From Magnetospirillum sp. (lineage in GTDB: Bacteria; Pseudomonadota; Alphaproteobacteria; CACIAM-22H2), in the NCBI GenBank assembly GCA_027532905.1, contig JAPZUA010000002.1:682001-746000 (forward strand): a stretch of 64,000 nucleotides of DNA. The letters are read 5' to 3'. Shown here piece after piece: positions 35,560 through 44,729 of the stretch (positions are counted from its first letter, which is position 1; the number at the start of each line of letters is the position of its first letter). The translations under genes and the position numbers were made by a program. The notes under the pieces are model-generated. The model saw nothing but the letters and a program-made list of their open reading frames with translations. It was not told the DNA's origin and did no database searches.

Positions 35560-36716
35560 TCCGGTCGGCCCGCGCGCGCGCTTTCTCGCTGCTCGAGAAC
35601 GACGGCATTCCCTCACGTCTGCGCCGGAGTTGCGACGCGCTGTTCACGCTCGCGATATTCGCGTGGTTGGCAGAAGGCGTGTTCCGCACGGTGCCGACCT
35701 TCGGGCGCGACGTTCTCGGTACCTTTGGATGGCTCGAACTGTCGATCGGGCTGCTGTTTGCATGCGAGTGGGGATTGCGCCTCTGGATAGCACCCGAGCA
35801 GTACCACGAAGGTGCGATGACGGCGTCGAACGCGCGCCGCCTATATCTTCATTCGCCGCTCGGCCTGCTCGATGCGGCGATCCCGCTGGTGTATTTCTTC
35901 GGCGACCGCGTGTTGGGGCTCGGCGGCGCTGTGATCGAGATCGTCGAGCTGCTTGCGGTCTTCAAACTCACGCGCTATTTCCCGGGGCTCGATCTCGTTT
36001 TCTCCGTGCTGCGCACCGAGATTCGCCCGCTCGGCGCCGCCCTTGCGGCGATGCTTACGTTGCTGCTGCTTGCCTCGAGCGTGATGTACTATCTCGAACG
36101 CGACGCCCAACCCGACATGTTTGCCTCGATCCCGGCGTCGATGTGGTGGGGCATCGTCACGATTGCGACGGTCGGCTACGGCGACATGGCGCCGGTGACA
36201 CCCTTCGGGCGGCTTGCGACCGGCGTGGTCATGCTTATCGGCATTGCGCTGTTCGCACTCCCCGCCGGCATTCTCGCCAACGGCTTTGCGGTCGAACTCA
36301 AGCGCCGCGATTTTCTCGTTACCTGGCGCTTGGTCGCGAAGCTACCGATTTTCGCCGATCTCGATGCGGCCGTGATCGCGTCGATCGCGCGCCTGCTGCA
36401 GCCGCGCGCGATGCCCAAGGACAGCGTGGTGATCCGCAAGGGCGAGCCCGCGCACGGCATGTATTTCGTGCTGAGTGGCGAGCTCGAAGTGCATGTGCCG
36501 GGCCGCACCGTGCGGCTTGGGCAGGGCAGCTACTTCGGCGAAATGGCGCTGCTCTCGGATCGGCCGCGCTCCGCGACGGTCGTTGCCAATGTCGATTGCG
36601 AGCTGCTCGAGCTTGGATCGGCAGAATTCAAACGCGTCTGCGCCGAGTATCCGCTGCTCAAAGAGCGGGTCGAAGCAGAAGCGGCGCGCCGGTTGGCGGC
36701 ATCGGCCCAATCGTGA
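35556..36716 (+). CDS. Cyclic-nucleotide-gated potassium channel (MlotiK1-like)
   Basis: 386 residues. Six hydrophobic segments form a voltage-sensor-like S1-S4 and a pore. The selectivity filter is intact (TIATVGYGDMAPVTP), so K+ selectivity is expected. The C-terminal cyclic-nucleotide-binding domain (about 255-375) includes GMYFVLSGELEVHV and the phosphate-binding cassette GEMALLSDRPRSATVVA, with the key Gly-Glu and Arg present. Length and layout match bacterial CNG channels such as MloK1. It overlaps the LysR stop and the next start, so three genes form one operon. Confidence 0.92.
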   Translation: MIRSARARAFSLLENDGIPSRLRRSCDALFTLAIFAWLAEGVFRTVPTFGRDVLGTFGWLELSIGLLFACEWGLRLWIAPEQYHEGAMTASNARRLYLHSPLGLLDAAIPLVYFFGDRVLGLGGAVIEIVELLAVFKLTRYFPGLDLVFSVLRTEIRPLGAALAAMLTLLLLASSVMYYLERDAQPDMFASIPASMWWGIVTIATVGYGDMAPVTPFGRLATGVVMLIGIALFALPAGILANGFAVELKRRDFLVTWRLVAKLPIFADLDAAVIASIARLLQPRAMPKDSVVIRKGEPAHGMYFVLSGELEVHVPGRTVRLGQGSYFGEMALLSDRPRSATVVANVDCELLELGSAEFKRVCAEYPLLKERVEAEAARRLAASAQS

Positions 36717-37618
36717 GCGTTTGGCGTTCCGACAATATCCGTGCCGCAGGTGCGATGACGCTTGCATCGGCCGTGTTCGTGTTCAACGACGCCGCGATGA
36801 AGCACGTAGCCGAGAGCGTGCCGATGATGCAGGCGATGTCGGTGCGCGGGCTCGCGGTTTCCTTCGTGCTCGCCGTTCTCGCCTACGCGACCGGGGCTTT
36901 CAAGCGGGTCGGCATGCTCGCAAGCCCACTCGTCTGGGCGCGCGCGCTGAGCGAGACGATCGGCTCGCTCGGCTTCATGTCGGCGCTACCGCACGTTCCG
37001 CTCGCGATCGCGACGGCACTCGGCATGGCCACACCTTTGCTGCTGCTGCCGCTGGCATGGATCTTCCTCGGCCAGAAGATCGGCATACGGCGCGTGGGCG
37101 CCATCTTTGCGGGCTTTGTGGGCGTGCTGCTGATCGTGCGGCCGACCGCCGACGGCGTGGATCTATGGCTGCTGCTCGCGGCGTCCTCGGTGCTTTTTTT
37201 CGCCCTTCGCGACGTGGCCACGCGCCGCCTGCCGCCCGAATTGCCAGCCTTGCTGATCGCCCTCGTGATGTCCTTGACTGTGACGGCGGCCACCAGCGTG
37301 CTTGCTTTGTCGGCGGGCTGGCAGCCAATGGGGCCGAGCGCGTGGATCGGCGTGTCTGCGGCGGCCCTGCTCGTCGGCACCGGGTATCTGCTGATGGTGC
37401 AGGCGATGCGCATCGGGGACATCGCGATGACCGGCAGCTTCCGCTACACGGCGATGGTATTCGCCGTGGCTCTCGGCTGGTGGGTGTGGGGCGAACTGCC
37501 CGATTTTGCGGCGTGGTGCGGCATTGGGCTCATTCTCGCGTCGGGGTTGTATGCGCTGCATCGCGAGCGCGTGCGCGCCCTCAGCGCCACAGCCCGCGCG
37601 CCGCAAGCCAGCGATTGA
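36713..37618 (+). CDS. DMT-superfamily (EamA) transporter
   Basis: 301 residues from a GTG that overlaps the channel stop (GTGA). About ten hydrophobic segments in two EamA halves, with the first ending in ALGMATPLLLLPLAWIFLGQ followed by FAGFVGVLLIVRP, a very characteristic sequence. Likely a metabolite exporter; substrate unknown. Its last 38 bp overlap the convergent lipoprotein gene. Confidence 0.88.
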   Translation: MSVWRSDNIRAAGAMTLASAVFVFNDAAMKHVAESVPMMQAMSVRGLAVSFVLAVLAYATGAFKRVGMLASPLVWARALSETIGSLGFMSALPHVPLAIATALGMATPLLLLPLAWIFLGQKIGIRRVGAIFAGFVGVLLIVRPTADGVDLWLLLAASSVLFFALRDVATRRLPPELPALLIALVMSLTVTAATSVLALSAGWQPMGPSAWIGVSAAALLVGTGYLLMVQAMRIGDIAMTGSFRYTAMVFAVALGWWVWGELPDFAAWCGIGLILASGLYALHRERVRALSATARAPQASD

Positions 37619-38618
37619 TGATCTCGGCGACGGCCGCGTTGTTCTTGTCCATCATCGGCAGATGGCTGTTGCCGAGGATGCCGAGCTGCGGCAGGTCGAT
37701 CGCCTCGGCAGCGCCGCCGGCGGCCCGCAGCGCTTCGAGATAGCGCAGGCCGTTGCCCTTGATGGCGGGCCAGCGGGCATCCTGGTCGATGAAATCGCCG
37801 TAGACGGAAGCGACCGGCACGCCAGCGAGGCTCGCGGCCTTGGCCGGATCGCCGAAGCCTGCGGGCTCGATCGCCACGATCGCGCGCACCTTTGTGGGCA
37901 GCGTTTCGGCGACGCGAAAGGCGAATTGCGCGCCTTGCGCATGGGCCAGCAGCACGCACGGGCAGATGCGCTCGGCCAACGCCACATAGGCCGCGAGTAC
38001 GGCGGCGTCGGTCGTTGTCCAGCGGGGCACAAATTGTTTGGCGAACGCGTCGTAATATTCGACCGGGAACTGCGTGCCTTCGAGCGCTTCGCGCTTCGCG
38101 TAGGTGCCGGGGCCGCCGCCGATGCGGAAGCGCTCGAACGGCTCGGGCTTGGCGAGAAACACGGGCTCGCCCGCGAACACCAGCGGCGACTGCGCGAAGC
38201 CCGCCCGACCGCGCTCGACCGCGTCGGCGTTGTAGACGGGCCAGCCCCGGCGCAGAAAGAAATTGAGCCAGCCTTCGCGCCCGTCGGGCGTGGTTTCGAA
38301 GGCAACGCCGGTCATGCCGCCGCCATGCATCAGCAGCAAGGGCACGTCGCTGCGCACGGCGGCGGGCACGAAATACTGCACATAGGCATGTTCGACCGCG
38401 AACACGCCGTTGGGATCGATGCGCGCGACGGGGCCTCCAGGTGCCACCGGCGTTTCGCGCACCGGCTGGCCTGAAATCGCGACATCGCGCCCGCCGACAT
38501 GGAACGAGCCCATCTCTGCCAACCGGATCGGTCCGTCGATGCTGGGGGCAGGGGCGCCGCCGCAGGCCGCAAGGAGAGCGGTCAGTGCGATCACGGCGAG
38601 TGTCGAAAAACTGCGCAT
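37581..38618 (-). CDS. Lipoprotein alpha/beta-hydrolase-fold protein lacking the nucleophile Ser
   Basis: 345 residues. A lipoprotein signal (MRSFSTLAVIALTALLAACG) predicts lipidation at the Cys, so it acts in the periplasm. The fold signature LLLMHGGGMTGVAFETTPDG resembles the large bacterial esterases of the 1QLW (esterase 713) type. The nucleophile elbow reads LLAHAQGAQFAF: the position normally held by Ser (HSQG) is Ala. The C-terminal GNSHLPMMDKN contains a possible catalytic His. It is either inactive or binds substrate without hydrolysis. Start chosen at the lipobox-bearing ATG. Last gene of the pseudokinase operon, 4 bp after its neighbour. Confidence 0.75.
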   Translation of the reverse strand: MRSFSTLAVIALTALLAACGGAPAPSIDGPIRLAEMGSFHVGGRDVAISGQPVRETPVAPGGPVARIDPNGVFAVEHAYVQYFVPAAVRSDVPLLLMHGGGMTGVAFETTPDGREGWLNFFLRRGWPVYNADAVERGRAGFAQSPLVFAGEPVFLAKPEPFERFRIGGGPGTYAKREALEGTQFPVEYYDAFAKQFVPRWTTTDAAVLAAYVALAERICPCVLLAHAQGAQFAFRVAETLPTKVRAIVAIEPAGFGDPAKAASLAGVPVASVYGDFIDQDARWPAIKGNGLRYLEALRAAGGAAEAIDLPQLGILGNSHLPMMDKNNAAVAEIINRWLAARGLWR

Positions 38619-38622
38619 GGCC

Positions 38623-39063
38623 TCAGCCCTTTGTTTCGGGCGGATCGAACGCATCGCCCCACGCGGCGCGCAATTCGTCTTGGCGCGTCTGCAGCTGCGT
38701 GAAATTGTCGACCTGGCCGCGCGCGCGCAGCAGCTGCACGATCAGCGGGCTGATGAACGCGATCGACATGCCGAAGCCTCCCGCCAGGATCGGCACGAGC
38801 CACGCCGATGGCTCGGCGACCGGATTGCGCGTGGGATCGAGGAGGCCTGCAAGGATAACCGGCCCTGCGGCGGCGAAGGTCATGGTTGCACAGCCCAGCG
38901 ACACGAAGCGATTGCCGCTCGATTCGAGGGCGAGCACCGCACCTGCCGGCGCGAATACGCCGACCACGTAGATCAGCATCGTCGGCCGGAAGATGAACAC
39001 GCCCACCAGCAGAATCGAAACTGCGAGAATGGCGAACGCATTGTAGGCTGTGCTGAGCTGCAT
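38623..39063 (-). CDS. Small membrane protein in the pseudokinase operon
   Basis: 146 residues with three or four hydrophobic segments: NAFAILAVSILLVGVFIF, MLIYVVGVFAPAGAVLAL, ATMTFAAAGPVILAGLL and PILAGGFGMSIAFISPLI. A cytoplasmic-looking charged C-terminus ends PPETKG. No family recognised. Sits 4 bp after the pseudokinase gene and 4 bp before the hydrolase-like gene. Likely forms a membrane complex with one or both products. Confidence 0.7.
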   Translation of the reverse strand: MQLSTAYNAFAILAVSILLVGVFIFRPTMLIYVVGVFAPAGAVLALESSGNRFVSLGCATMTFAAAGPVILAGLLDPTRNPVAEPSAWLVPILAGGFGMSIAFISPLIVQLLRARGQVDNFTQLQTRQDELRAAWGDAFDPPETKG

Positions 39064-39067
39064 GGGA

Positions 39068-41101
39068 TCACCCGCTGCGAACGAGTTGGAAGAAAAGTTG
39101 CACGAGCACGGTGATCACCGCCGCTGCCGACAGAATCAGCAGCGCGATTTCCTGGCCCTTGTCCCGCGCCATGCGCCGGTTGGCGTCTTCGATCGATTCG
39201 CGCATGTCGAGGATGCGTTGGTTGGCGTCCCATTCGTGTTTGGCGCGCATGAACTCCGCACCGTCGCCGCCGAACACGACCGGGTCGGTCGCGAGGTCGG
39301 CGAGGGTCTGGATGTCGTTGGCGCTTGCCGCTGCATCGGCCTTCTGCATCTGCTCTTCGCGCACATGCGGCTGGCGCAGCCGCCCGATCAGCGCCTGTGC
39401 GGCCTTGAGGCAGAGCCGGCACAGATTGGGGAGCTGGCGGCCGGCCGCTTCGATCTGCAGCTTCACGCCGAGCTTCAGCACCGTTGCCGCCGCGCGCGGA
39501 TCCTTGCCGTCGAAGGTTTTGAGCGCCATGAGGTCGGCGGGCTTGATGCCGCCGCGCGCACTCAAGAAGGCCACGATATGCGGATCGGGATCGAAGCTGC
39601 CGTTCTGCAACTGGTGCTCGATGACCGGCAAGAGATCACCCACCGCATCGACCCAGGTGCCCGAGACTGCCGGCGAAAGGCAGGGCGCATCGGGATTGAG
39701 GATGTAGAGGGCGCTCTCGATCTTCTCGAGCCCGTGCGAGATGCGGTCTTCGACGTCGAGCAGCATCTTGGCTTGCTCGTCGACGAGGCCAAGCGGGGTG
39801 GCGGCCTTCGCCCACAGATGCACGAGGCGCGCGCCGAACAGCTCCTGCATCTGGTCCCGCTTGCCCGGATCGAGCAGGGCCGCGTACATGACGGCCCCGG
39901 CCCCGTTCGGGAAAAACGACAGATCGCGATAGCGCACGGGCCCCATCGGATCGCAGCGCACCGCCTCGCGGCCGAGCTGCACGGCATCGCTCGCGAGCAG
40001 TTCCTGCGCTTCCTTCTTGCCGGTTTCATCGACGGCAAGGGCGAGCACACGCTGGACGTCGTTGGCCTTGAGCCACACGGCGATGTCGCCGCGATGCAAG
40101 GCCGCCGCGGCCGGACCCGGATAGCGGGTGATCGCGTAGGAGAGTTCGCGCGGCTCCAGGCACGCGACCGGGCCGATCTGGATCGTGGTGCCGCGCCGTG
40201 CAGCCGGCCGCCGGTTCGACAGTTCGGGACGGCGACCGTTGCACCAATCGGTGAGGGCGGCGAGCGACCAGCGTTCTTTGATGTCGTCGTCGAGCAGCGA
40301 GACGACGGCGTCCAGGAGTTCGCTTGGCACCTGCGAGGTATCGACCATGGCGCTGATCGAGCCGTAAGCGAGGCGCCGTGCCATCAGCGCGTCGGGGTCC
40401 TGGCCTTCGCCTGGATATTTACCGGTGGCAAAACAATAGAGCGTCATGCCGAGGCCGAACATGTCGTCGATGCTGCCGCCGGCACCTTTGCCGTCGGGTG
40501 TGGCGAGGGCTCGCTCGATCGTTTCGAAAGCTGCGGGCTGGTCGAAGCCGGGCGGGCCCAGCACGCAAGGACCCAGCGCAAACATCTGGCCCTTGGTGTC
40601 CTGGTGGAAGACGTTGTTGGGCCGGATCGAGCCGTGAATCGCATCGCGCTCGGCAAGTTCGGCCAAAGCAGCGCATGCCGGCTTCAGAAAATTGTTGATG
40701 AGCACCTTGGGCGTCCAGCCACCCCAGGCACGGCGGGCGGGCGTGAGGCCGACCGGCTTTTCGAACACGAAGCCGTAGGCATCGCGCCCGCTCGGCCGCC
40801 GCAGAACCCCGGAATCGAGCAGATTGAGCAGGCCAGACCGGTTGAAGCCGCGCAGGCGCTGGGCCGTGCGAATGCGCACCGAGCGGTCCGGCTCGCACAC
40901 ATAGGCAACGTGCTCGGCGTCGGCGAAGCGCTTGTCGATCGCGGAAAACGCTTCCGCACCGGGCCGATTGAACGCCGTGAGCGGCTTGGCGAGGTCGATC
41001 AGAATATGGTCGCCGAGGGCCACATTGCTGCCCGAGGCGCCGCCGGCGCCATCGTCGGCAGCGCGCACGGCGCGCCGGTATCGGGACATGGATTCCGACA
41101 T
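39068..41101 (-). CDS. Tail-anchored protein-kinase-like protein (pseudokinase)
   Basis: 677 residues. Residues about 20-260 show a protein-kinase fold: the catalytic-loop position reads IHGSIRPNNVFHQD instead of HRDxKxxN, and the metal-binding DFG is replaced by ALGPCVLG; subdomain IX remains (SIDDMFGLGMTLYCFATGKY). The VAIK lysine is not apparent (HVAYVCEP). So phosphotransfer is unlikely. The central 300 residues are helical and unknown. A coiled coil (about 600-645) precedes one C-terminal membrane helix (IALLILSAAAVITVLVQLFF), so the kinase-like domain faces the cytoplasm. First gene of a tightly spaced three-gene operon. An ATG five codons in is an alternative start. Confidence 0.75.
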   Translation of the reverse strand: MSESMSRYRRAVRAADDGAGGASGSNVALGDHILIDLAKPLTAFNRPGAEAFSAIDKRFADAEHVAYVCEPDRSVRIRTAQRLRGFNRSGLLNLLDSGVLRRPSGRDAYGFVFEKPVGLTPARRAWGGWTPKVLINNFLKPACAALAELAERDAIHGSIRPNNVFHQDTKGQMFALGPCVLGPPGFDQPAAFETIERALATPDGKGAGGSIDDMFGLGMTLYCFATGKYPGEGQDPDALMARRLAYGSISAMVDTSQVPSELLDAVVSLLDDDIKERWSLAALTDWCNGRRPELSNRRPAARRGTTIQIGPVACLEPRELSYAITRYPGPAAAALHRGDIAVWLKANDVQRVLALAVDETGKKEAQELLASDAVQLGREAVRCDPMGPVRYRDLSFFPNGAGAVMYAALLDPGKRDQMQELFGARLVHLWAKAATPLGLVDEQAKMLLDVEDRISHGLEKIESALYILNPDAPCLSPAVSGTWVDAVGDLLPVIEHQLQNGSFDPDPHIVAFLSARGGIKPADLMALKTFDGKDPRAAATVLKLGVKLQIEAAGRQLPNLCRLCLKAAQALIGRLRQPHVREEQMQKADAAASANDIQTLADLATDPVVFGGDGAEFMRAKHEWDANQRILDMRESIEDANRRMARDKGQEIALLILSAAAVITVLVQLFFQLVRSG

Positions 41102-41145
41102 CGGCGCGCCGTCTTAGGCTTGCTGCGCAGCGCTGCGCATCGCGG

Positions 41146-42360
41146 TCAGTTCATCGCCTTGACGAGGTTCTCGTCGATCTTGGCGAGGAACGCGTTGGTC
41201 GAGAGGTACGGCGCGTCCGGTGCGATCAGCACGGCGAGGTCCTTGGTCATGAAACCCTGCTCGACCGTTTCGACGCACACGCGCTCGAGCGTCTTGGCGA
41301 AGAGGCAGACCTCGGGCGTCTGATCGAACTGCCCGCGATACCAGATGCCGCGCGACCAAGCGAAGATCGACGCGATCGGGTTGGTCGAGGTTTCCTTGCC
41401 CTTCTGGTGCTCGCGATAGTGGCGCGTGACGGTGCCGTGGGCGGCTTCCGATTCCACGCACTGGCCATCGGGCGTGGTCAGCACCGAGGTCATGAGGCCG
41501 AGCGAGCCGTAGCCTTGCGCGACCGTATCGGACTGCACGTCGCCGTCGTAGTTCTTGGTCGCCCACAGGAAGCCGCCGGGCCATTTGAGGGCCGAGGCCA
41601 CCATGTCGTCGATCAGGCGATGTTCGTAGGTGAGGCCCTTTTCCTTGAACTTGGCCGCGAACTCGGCGTCGAACACTTCCTGGAACAGATCCTTGAAGCG
41701 CCCGTCGTACGCCTTGAGGATCGTGTTCTTGGTCGACAGATACACAGGGTACCCGCGGTTCAAACCGTAATTGAACGAAGCGCGGGCGAAGCCGCGGATC
41801 GATTCGTCGACGTTGAACATCGCCATGGCCACACCCGGACCTGGGAAGTCGAACACCTGATGGCGGATGTTGGTCTCGCCGTCCTTCGAGGTGAAGGTGA
41901 TCGAGAGCTTGCCCGCCGACGGGATCGTGAAGTCGGTGGCGCGATACTGGTCGCCGAAGGAATGGCGGCCGATCACGATGGGCTTGGTCCAGCCCGGGAT
42001 CAGGCGCGGCACGTTCTTGCAGATGATCGGTTCGCGGAAGATTGTGCCGTCGAGAATGTTGCGGATCGTGCCGTTGGGCGAGCGCCACATCTGCTTGAGG
42101 CCGAACTCCTTCACGCGCGCTTCGTCGGGCGTGATCGTCGCGCACTTGACGCCGACGCGGTACTTCTTGATCGCGTTGGCCGCATCGACCGTGACCTGGT
42201 CGTCGGTGGCGTCGCGATGCTCGATGCCGAGATCGAAGTATTTGAGATCGATATCGAGATAGGGAAGGATCAGACGCTCGCGGATCATCTTCCAGATGAT
42301 GCGGGTCATTTCGTCGCCGTCGAGCTCGACAACCGGATTTGCGACCTTGATCTTCTGCAT
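41146..42360 (-). CDS. icd: NADP-dependent isocitrate dehydrogenase
   Basis: 404 residues, the homodimeric eukaryotic-type enzyme found in Rhizobiales and Rhodospirillales. It converts isocitrate to 2-oxoglutarate in the TCA cycle. Signatures: [16 protein letters not shown] at the N-terminus, [15 protein letters not shown], the active-site Tyr region [20 protein letters not shown] and [19 protein letters not shown]. The 413-bp region upstream holds its promoter. It produces the co-substrate of the window's 2OG oxygenases, but no direct link is implied. Confidence 0.95.
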   Translation of the reverse strand: MQKIKVANPVVELDGDEMTRIIWKMIRERLILPYLDIDLKYFDLGIEHRDATDDQVTVDAANAIKKYRVGVKCATITPDEARVKEFGLKQMWRSPNGTIRNILDGTIFREPIICKNVPRLIPGWTKPIVIGRHSFGDQYRATDFTIPSAGKLSITFTSKDGETNIRHQVFDFPGPGVAMAMFNVDESIRGFARASFNYGLNRGYPVYLSTKNTILKAYDGRFKDLFQEVFDAEFAAKFKEKGLTYEHRLIDDMVASALKWPGGFLWATKNYDGDVQSDTVAQGYGSLGLMTSVLTTPDGQCVESEAAHGTVTRHYREHQKGKETSTNPIASIFAWSRGIWYRGQFDQTPEVCLFAKTLERVCVETVEQGFMTKDLAVLIAPDAPYLSTNAFLAKIDENLVKAMN

Positions 42361-42773
42361 TGGAACGGAGCTCCCCCTGGGGCACGTCTGTGGTCTGGAA
42401 CGGCACGGGGATACACCGTTGCCGCGCGGAGTTCCAGGGGCTTAACGGCGCATCTGCGCAGCACTTGCCGCGATCCCAGAAAACGCGCGGCCAGTCGATC
42501 CGCCCACGACCACAAAGAATAGGTTACCAAACGCGACAACTCGCGACGGTCGCCTATTTAAGCTATTGAAAAACAAAAGATGTAACCGCCCCGACGATTT
42601 TCGGTTACCGATTTTGGCGAGCGCATTGCGGCGCTTCGCCTCGCTAAAAATTATTCACATGTCAAACAGCGCCCGCCGCCGAGCAGAACCCGACGCCGAT
42701 AGCCGATTCGATCACACTGAAAGGAATTTTTCAAGAACGGAAAATTTTGCGGAAGTAGGTAAATAGAAGCCAC
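42361..42773. promoter_or_regulatory. Intergenic region of 413 bp between the amidohydrolase 3' end and icd
   Basis: No gene is supported here. The right half is AT-richer (from about 42,640) and contains AAAATTTT-type runs just after the amidohydrolase stop. GGCGAGCG and CGCTTCGCC at about 42,616-42,642 could pair into a weak stem. The icd promoter must lie in the left part. The longest open frames are short and unconvincing. Confidence 0.35.
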
Positions 42774-44237
42774 TCAAAGCCGTCGCCGCATTGGCAGGGC
42801 GGAGGGATAGATGTGGTTGGCCGCATCGCCGGCCCAACTCGCAAGCCGGGCTTTGTATTTGTCCCATGCGATCTGGGCGCGGTGCATCAATTCGGCCTCG
42901 TCGAGGCCGGGGATCTTGCCGCCTTTCAGCACTTCGCGGCCCGCGACGATCACCGTGTCGCAATCGCGCCCGCTGCCGAAATGCACGAGGCTGCGCATCG
43001 GATCGTCGCTCGGGCCGTGGCGAAAGTCGGAAATGTTCCAGATACAGATGTCGGCGGCGGCTCCGGCCGCGAGCCGCCCCAAATCGGGCCGGGCGAGGGC
43101 GGTCGCACCGCCGACCGTTGCGGCATGGAAAAACGCGGCCACACTGCCCGCACCGCGCTTTTTGTCCGCGACCTTGCACAACAGCGAGCCGATGCGCATT
43201 TCTTCGATCAAGTCCGGCGGAAACGTATCGGTGCCGATGCCGAGATTGAGGCCGGCCGCACGGTAGCGGTCGAACGAGGCAAGCAGATCGCCCTCGCGCG
43301 CATTCACGAGCGGGCAATGGCAAACGCTCGTCCCCGTCTGCGCCAGCGCTTCGACCTCCGCAAAATCGCGCGTGTAGATCGCGTGGGTAAGGCACACATT
43401 GGGGCCCACCATGCCGGTGTCGATAAGCCATTCGAGCGGCGCCTTGCCGGTGCGCGCGAGCGACGCGGCCAGATCGTCGGCATATTCGGCGATATGCGTG
43501 CGGATATGCACGTCGCCCAACGCGCGCGCCTGGCGCATCGTTTCGCGCAGCAAATCGGCCGAGCAATTGCCGGCCTGGTACGGAAACAAGAAGCCCGTCA
43601 GACGCGGATTGCCGCGTGCACGCAGGCGCTCGATCAGGGCGACGTTGCGCTCGAGCCCGGCATAAGCGCGTTTTTCGTCCCACAATTTCGTGCGCGTGCC
43701 GTCGGGTTCGATCGCATCGACCGCTTCGCGATAGAAATGCGCCAACCATGCGCGCACGCCAAAACGGTCGGCGGCGTCGGCGATCGCGTCGGGTTCGCCT
43801 ACGTGTTCGTCCCACAGCTTGGCGGCCCCGCCCGTGACCATGGCAAAACTTGTGGTGCCGTTCTTGAGCAAAGTCGCCATCGCGTATTCGGCACTCGCGC
43901 GCAGATCGTCGGCATCCCAATAATGGCGGGCATCCCCATCGCGCACGAATGCGAGCGGCTTCGGCACGCCTGGAACGTTTGCATCGCTGCGGAAGACCTG
44001 CGCATCGAGATTGGCGATGCAATGCAGATTGACAAGACCCGGCGTTACGAGCCGGTCGCCTGCATCGATCGTGCGGTCGGCGGCTGGGCAGGCAGCGTCG
44101 CGCGGATCGCCCGCAAACAGGATCGTCCCGTCGCAATAGACGAGCCTGCCGCCTTCGATCGCGACATGCTGCGTGCCGTCCCACGCGACGAGCCAGCCCG
44201 CATCGATCGCAACTCGCTCGGTGGACGCTGCCGCCAT
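42774..44237 (-). CDS. Amidohydrolase-family deaminase/hydrolase
   Basis: 487 residues, TIM-barrel metal-dependent hydrolase of the ATZ/TRZ, guanine-deaminase and hydroxydechloroatrazine-like group. Metal-site motifs HIRTHIAE, CLTHAIYT and GIGTDT are present. The N-terminal HxH motif, usually PGxVNxHxH, here reads PGLVNLHCIAN, so the second His is Ile. KLAAGAAADICIWN-like sequence closes the barrel. The substrate is probably a ring or amide compound taken up by the operon's binding protein. It is the last of four genes transcribed leftwards. Loss of one His suggests altered metal binding. Confidence 0.8.
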   Translation of the reverse strand: MAAASTERVAIDAGWLVAWDGTQHVAIEGGRLVYCDGTILFAGDPRDAACPAADRTIDAGDRLVTPGLVNLHCIANLDAQVFRSDANVPGVPKPLAFVRDGDARHYWDADDLRASAEYAMATLLKNGTTSFAMVTGGAAKLWDEHVGEPDAIADAADRFGVRAWLAHFYREAVDAIEPDGTRTKLWDEKRAYAGLERNVALIERLRARGNPRLTGFLFPYQAGNCSADLLRETMRQARALGDVHIRTHIAEYADDLAASLARTGKAPLEWLIDTGMVGPNVCLTHAIYTRDFAEVEALAQTGTSVCHCPLVNAREGDLLASFDRYRAAGLNLGIGTDTFPPDLIEEMRIGSLLCKVADKKRGAGSVAAFFHAATVGGATALARPDLGRLAAGAAADICIWNISDFRHGPSDDPMRSLVHFGSGRDCDTVIVAGREVLKGGKIPGLDEAELMHRAQIAWDKYKARLASWAGDAANHIYPSALPMRRRL

Positions 44238-44330
44238 GCTTATGCTCCTGGTGGAAAGCCGTGTTCAGACTACTTTATCGACACACGGTTTCCCAACGCC
44301 AAGGACATGGGGGGCAATCGCTTTGGCGTA

Positions 44331-44729
44331 TCACCCGCGATGGTTCAGGCGGAACACGTTGCCCTCGGGATCTTCCGCGACGATCTGCCAAGCACCGTAA
44401 TAGGTGCGGTAGGGGCCCTTGATTACGCGACCGCCGGCTGCGGCCACGCGTGCCGCGACGGTTTCGATTTCTTCGGCGCGCGCGAAGACGAACGTGGCAT
44501 AGGCGCGTATACCCTTGTCGCTGGGCACGCGATCGGCAAGATCGAGCAGCGCGTAAGCGTCGGTCTTGTTGAAGCCGAGTTCGGCTTCGCCCAAACGCAA
44601 GGCGCGGTAGATGGGCGAGCGCGCGGCTTCGTTCTCGGGCAGGCCCAGCACCGCGCGGTAGAACGCCAACAACGCCACCGGATCGGCGCAGAAAAGGTTG
44701 ACGTCAAGGCAGACGGGCGCGTCGCTCAT
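44331..44729 (-). CDS. VOC-superfamily (glyoxalase-like) protein
   Basis: 132 residues. Starts CLDVNLFCADPVALLAFYRA, followed by VLGLPENEAARSP, and ends IVAEDPEGNVFRLNH, the usual paired beta-alpha-beta-beta-beta module with a C-terminal Glu/Asp-rich strand. Metal ligands are not clearly conserved, so it could be a dioxygenase-like, isomerase or binding protein. The start overlaps the 2OG oxygenase stop (ATGA), and 93 bp separate it from the amidohydrolase. Role in the same pathway is inferred. Confidence 0.8.
   Translation of the reverse strand: MSDAPVCLDVNLFCADPVALLAFYRAVLGLPENEAARSPIYRALRLGEAELGFNKTDAYALLDLADRVPSDKGIRAYATFVFARAEEIETVAARVAAAGGRVIKGPYRTYYGAWQIVAEDPEGNVFRLNHRG

Noticed and set aside
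34485-36716. A single long plus-strand frame spanning the LysR and channel genes
   Set aside because: The first kilobase is in the wrong frame for LysR and reads as low-complexity Arg/Gly. The channel starts at the ATG at 35,556 with clear homology.
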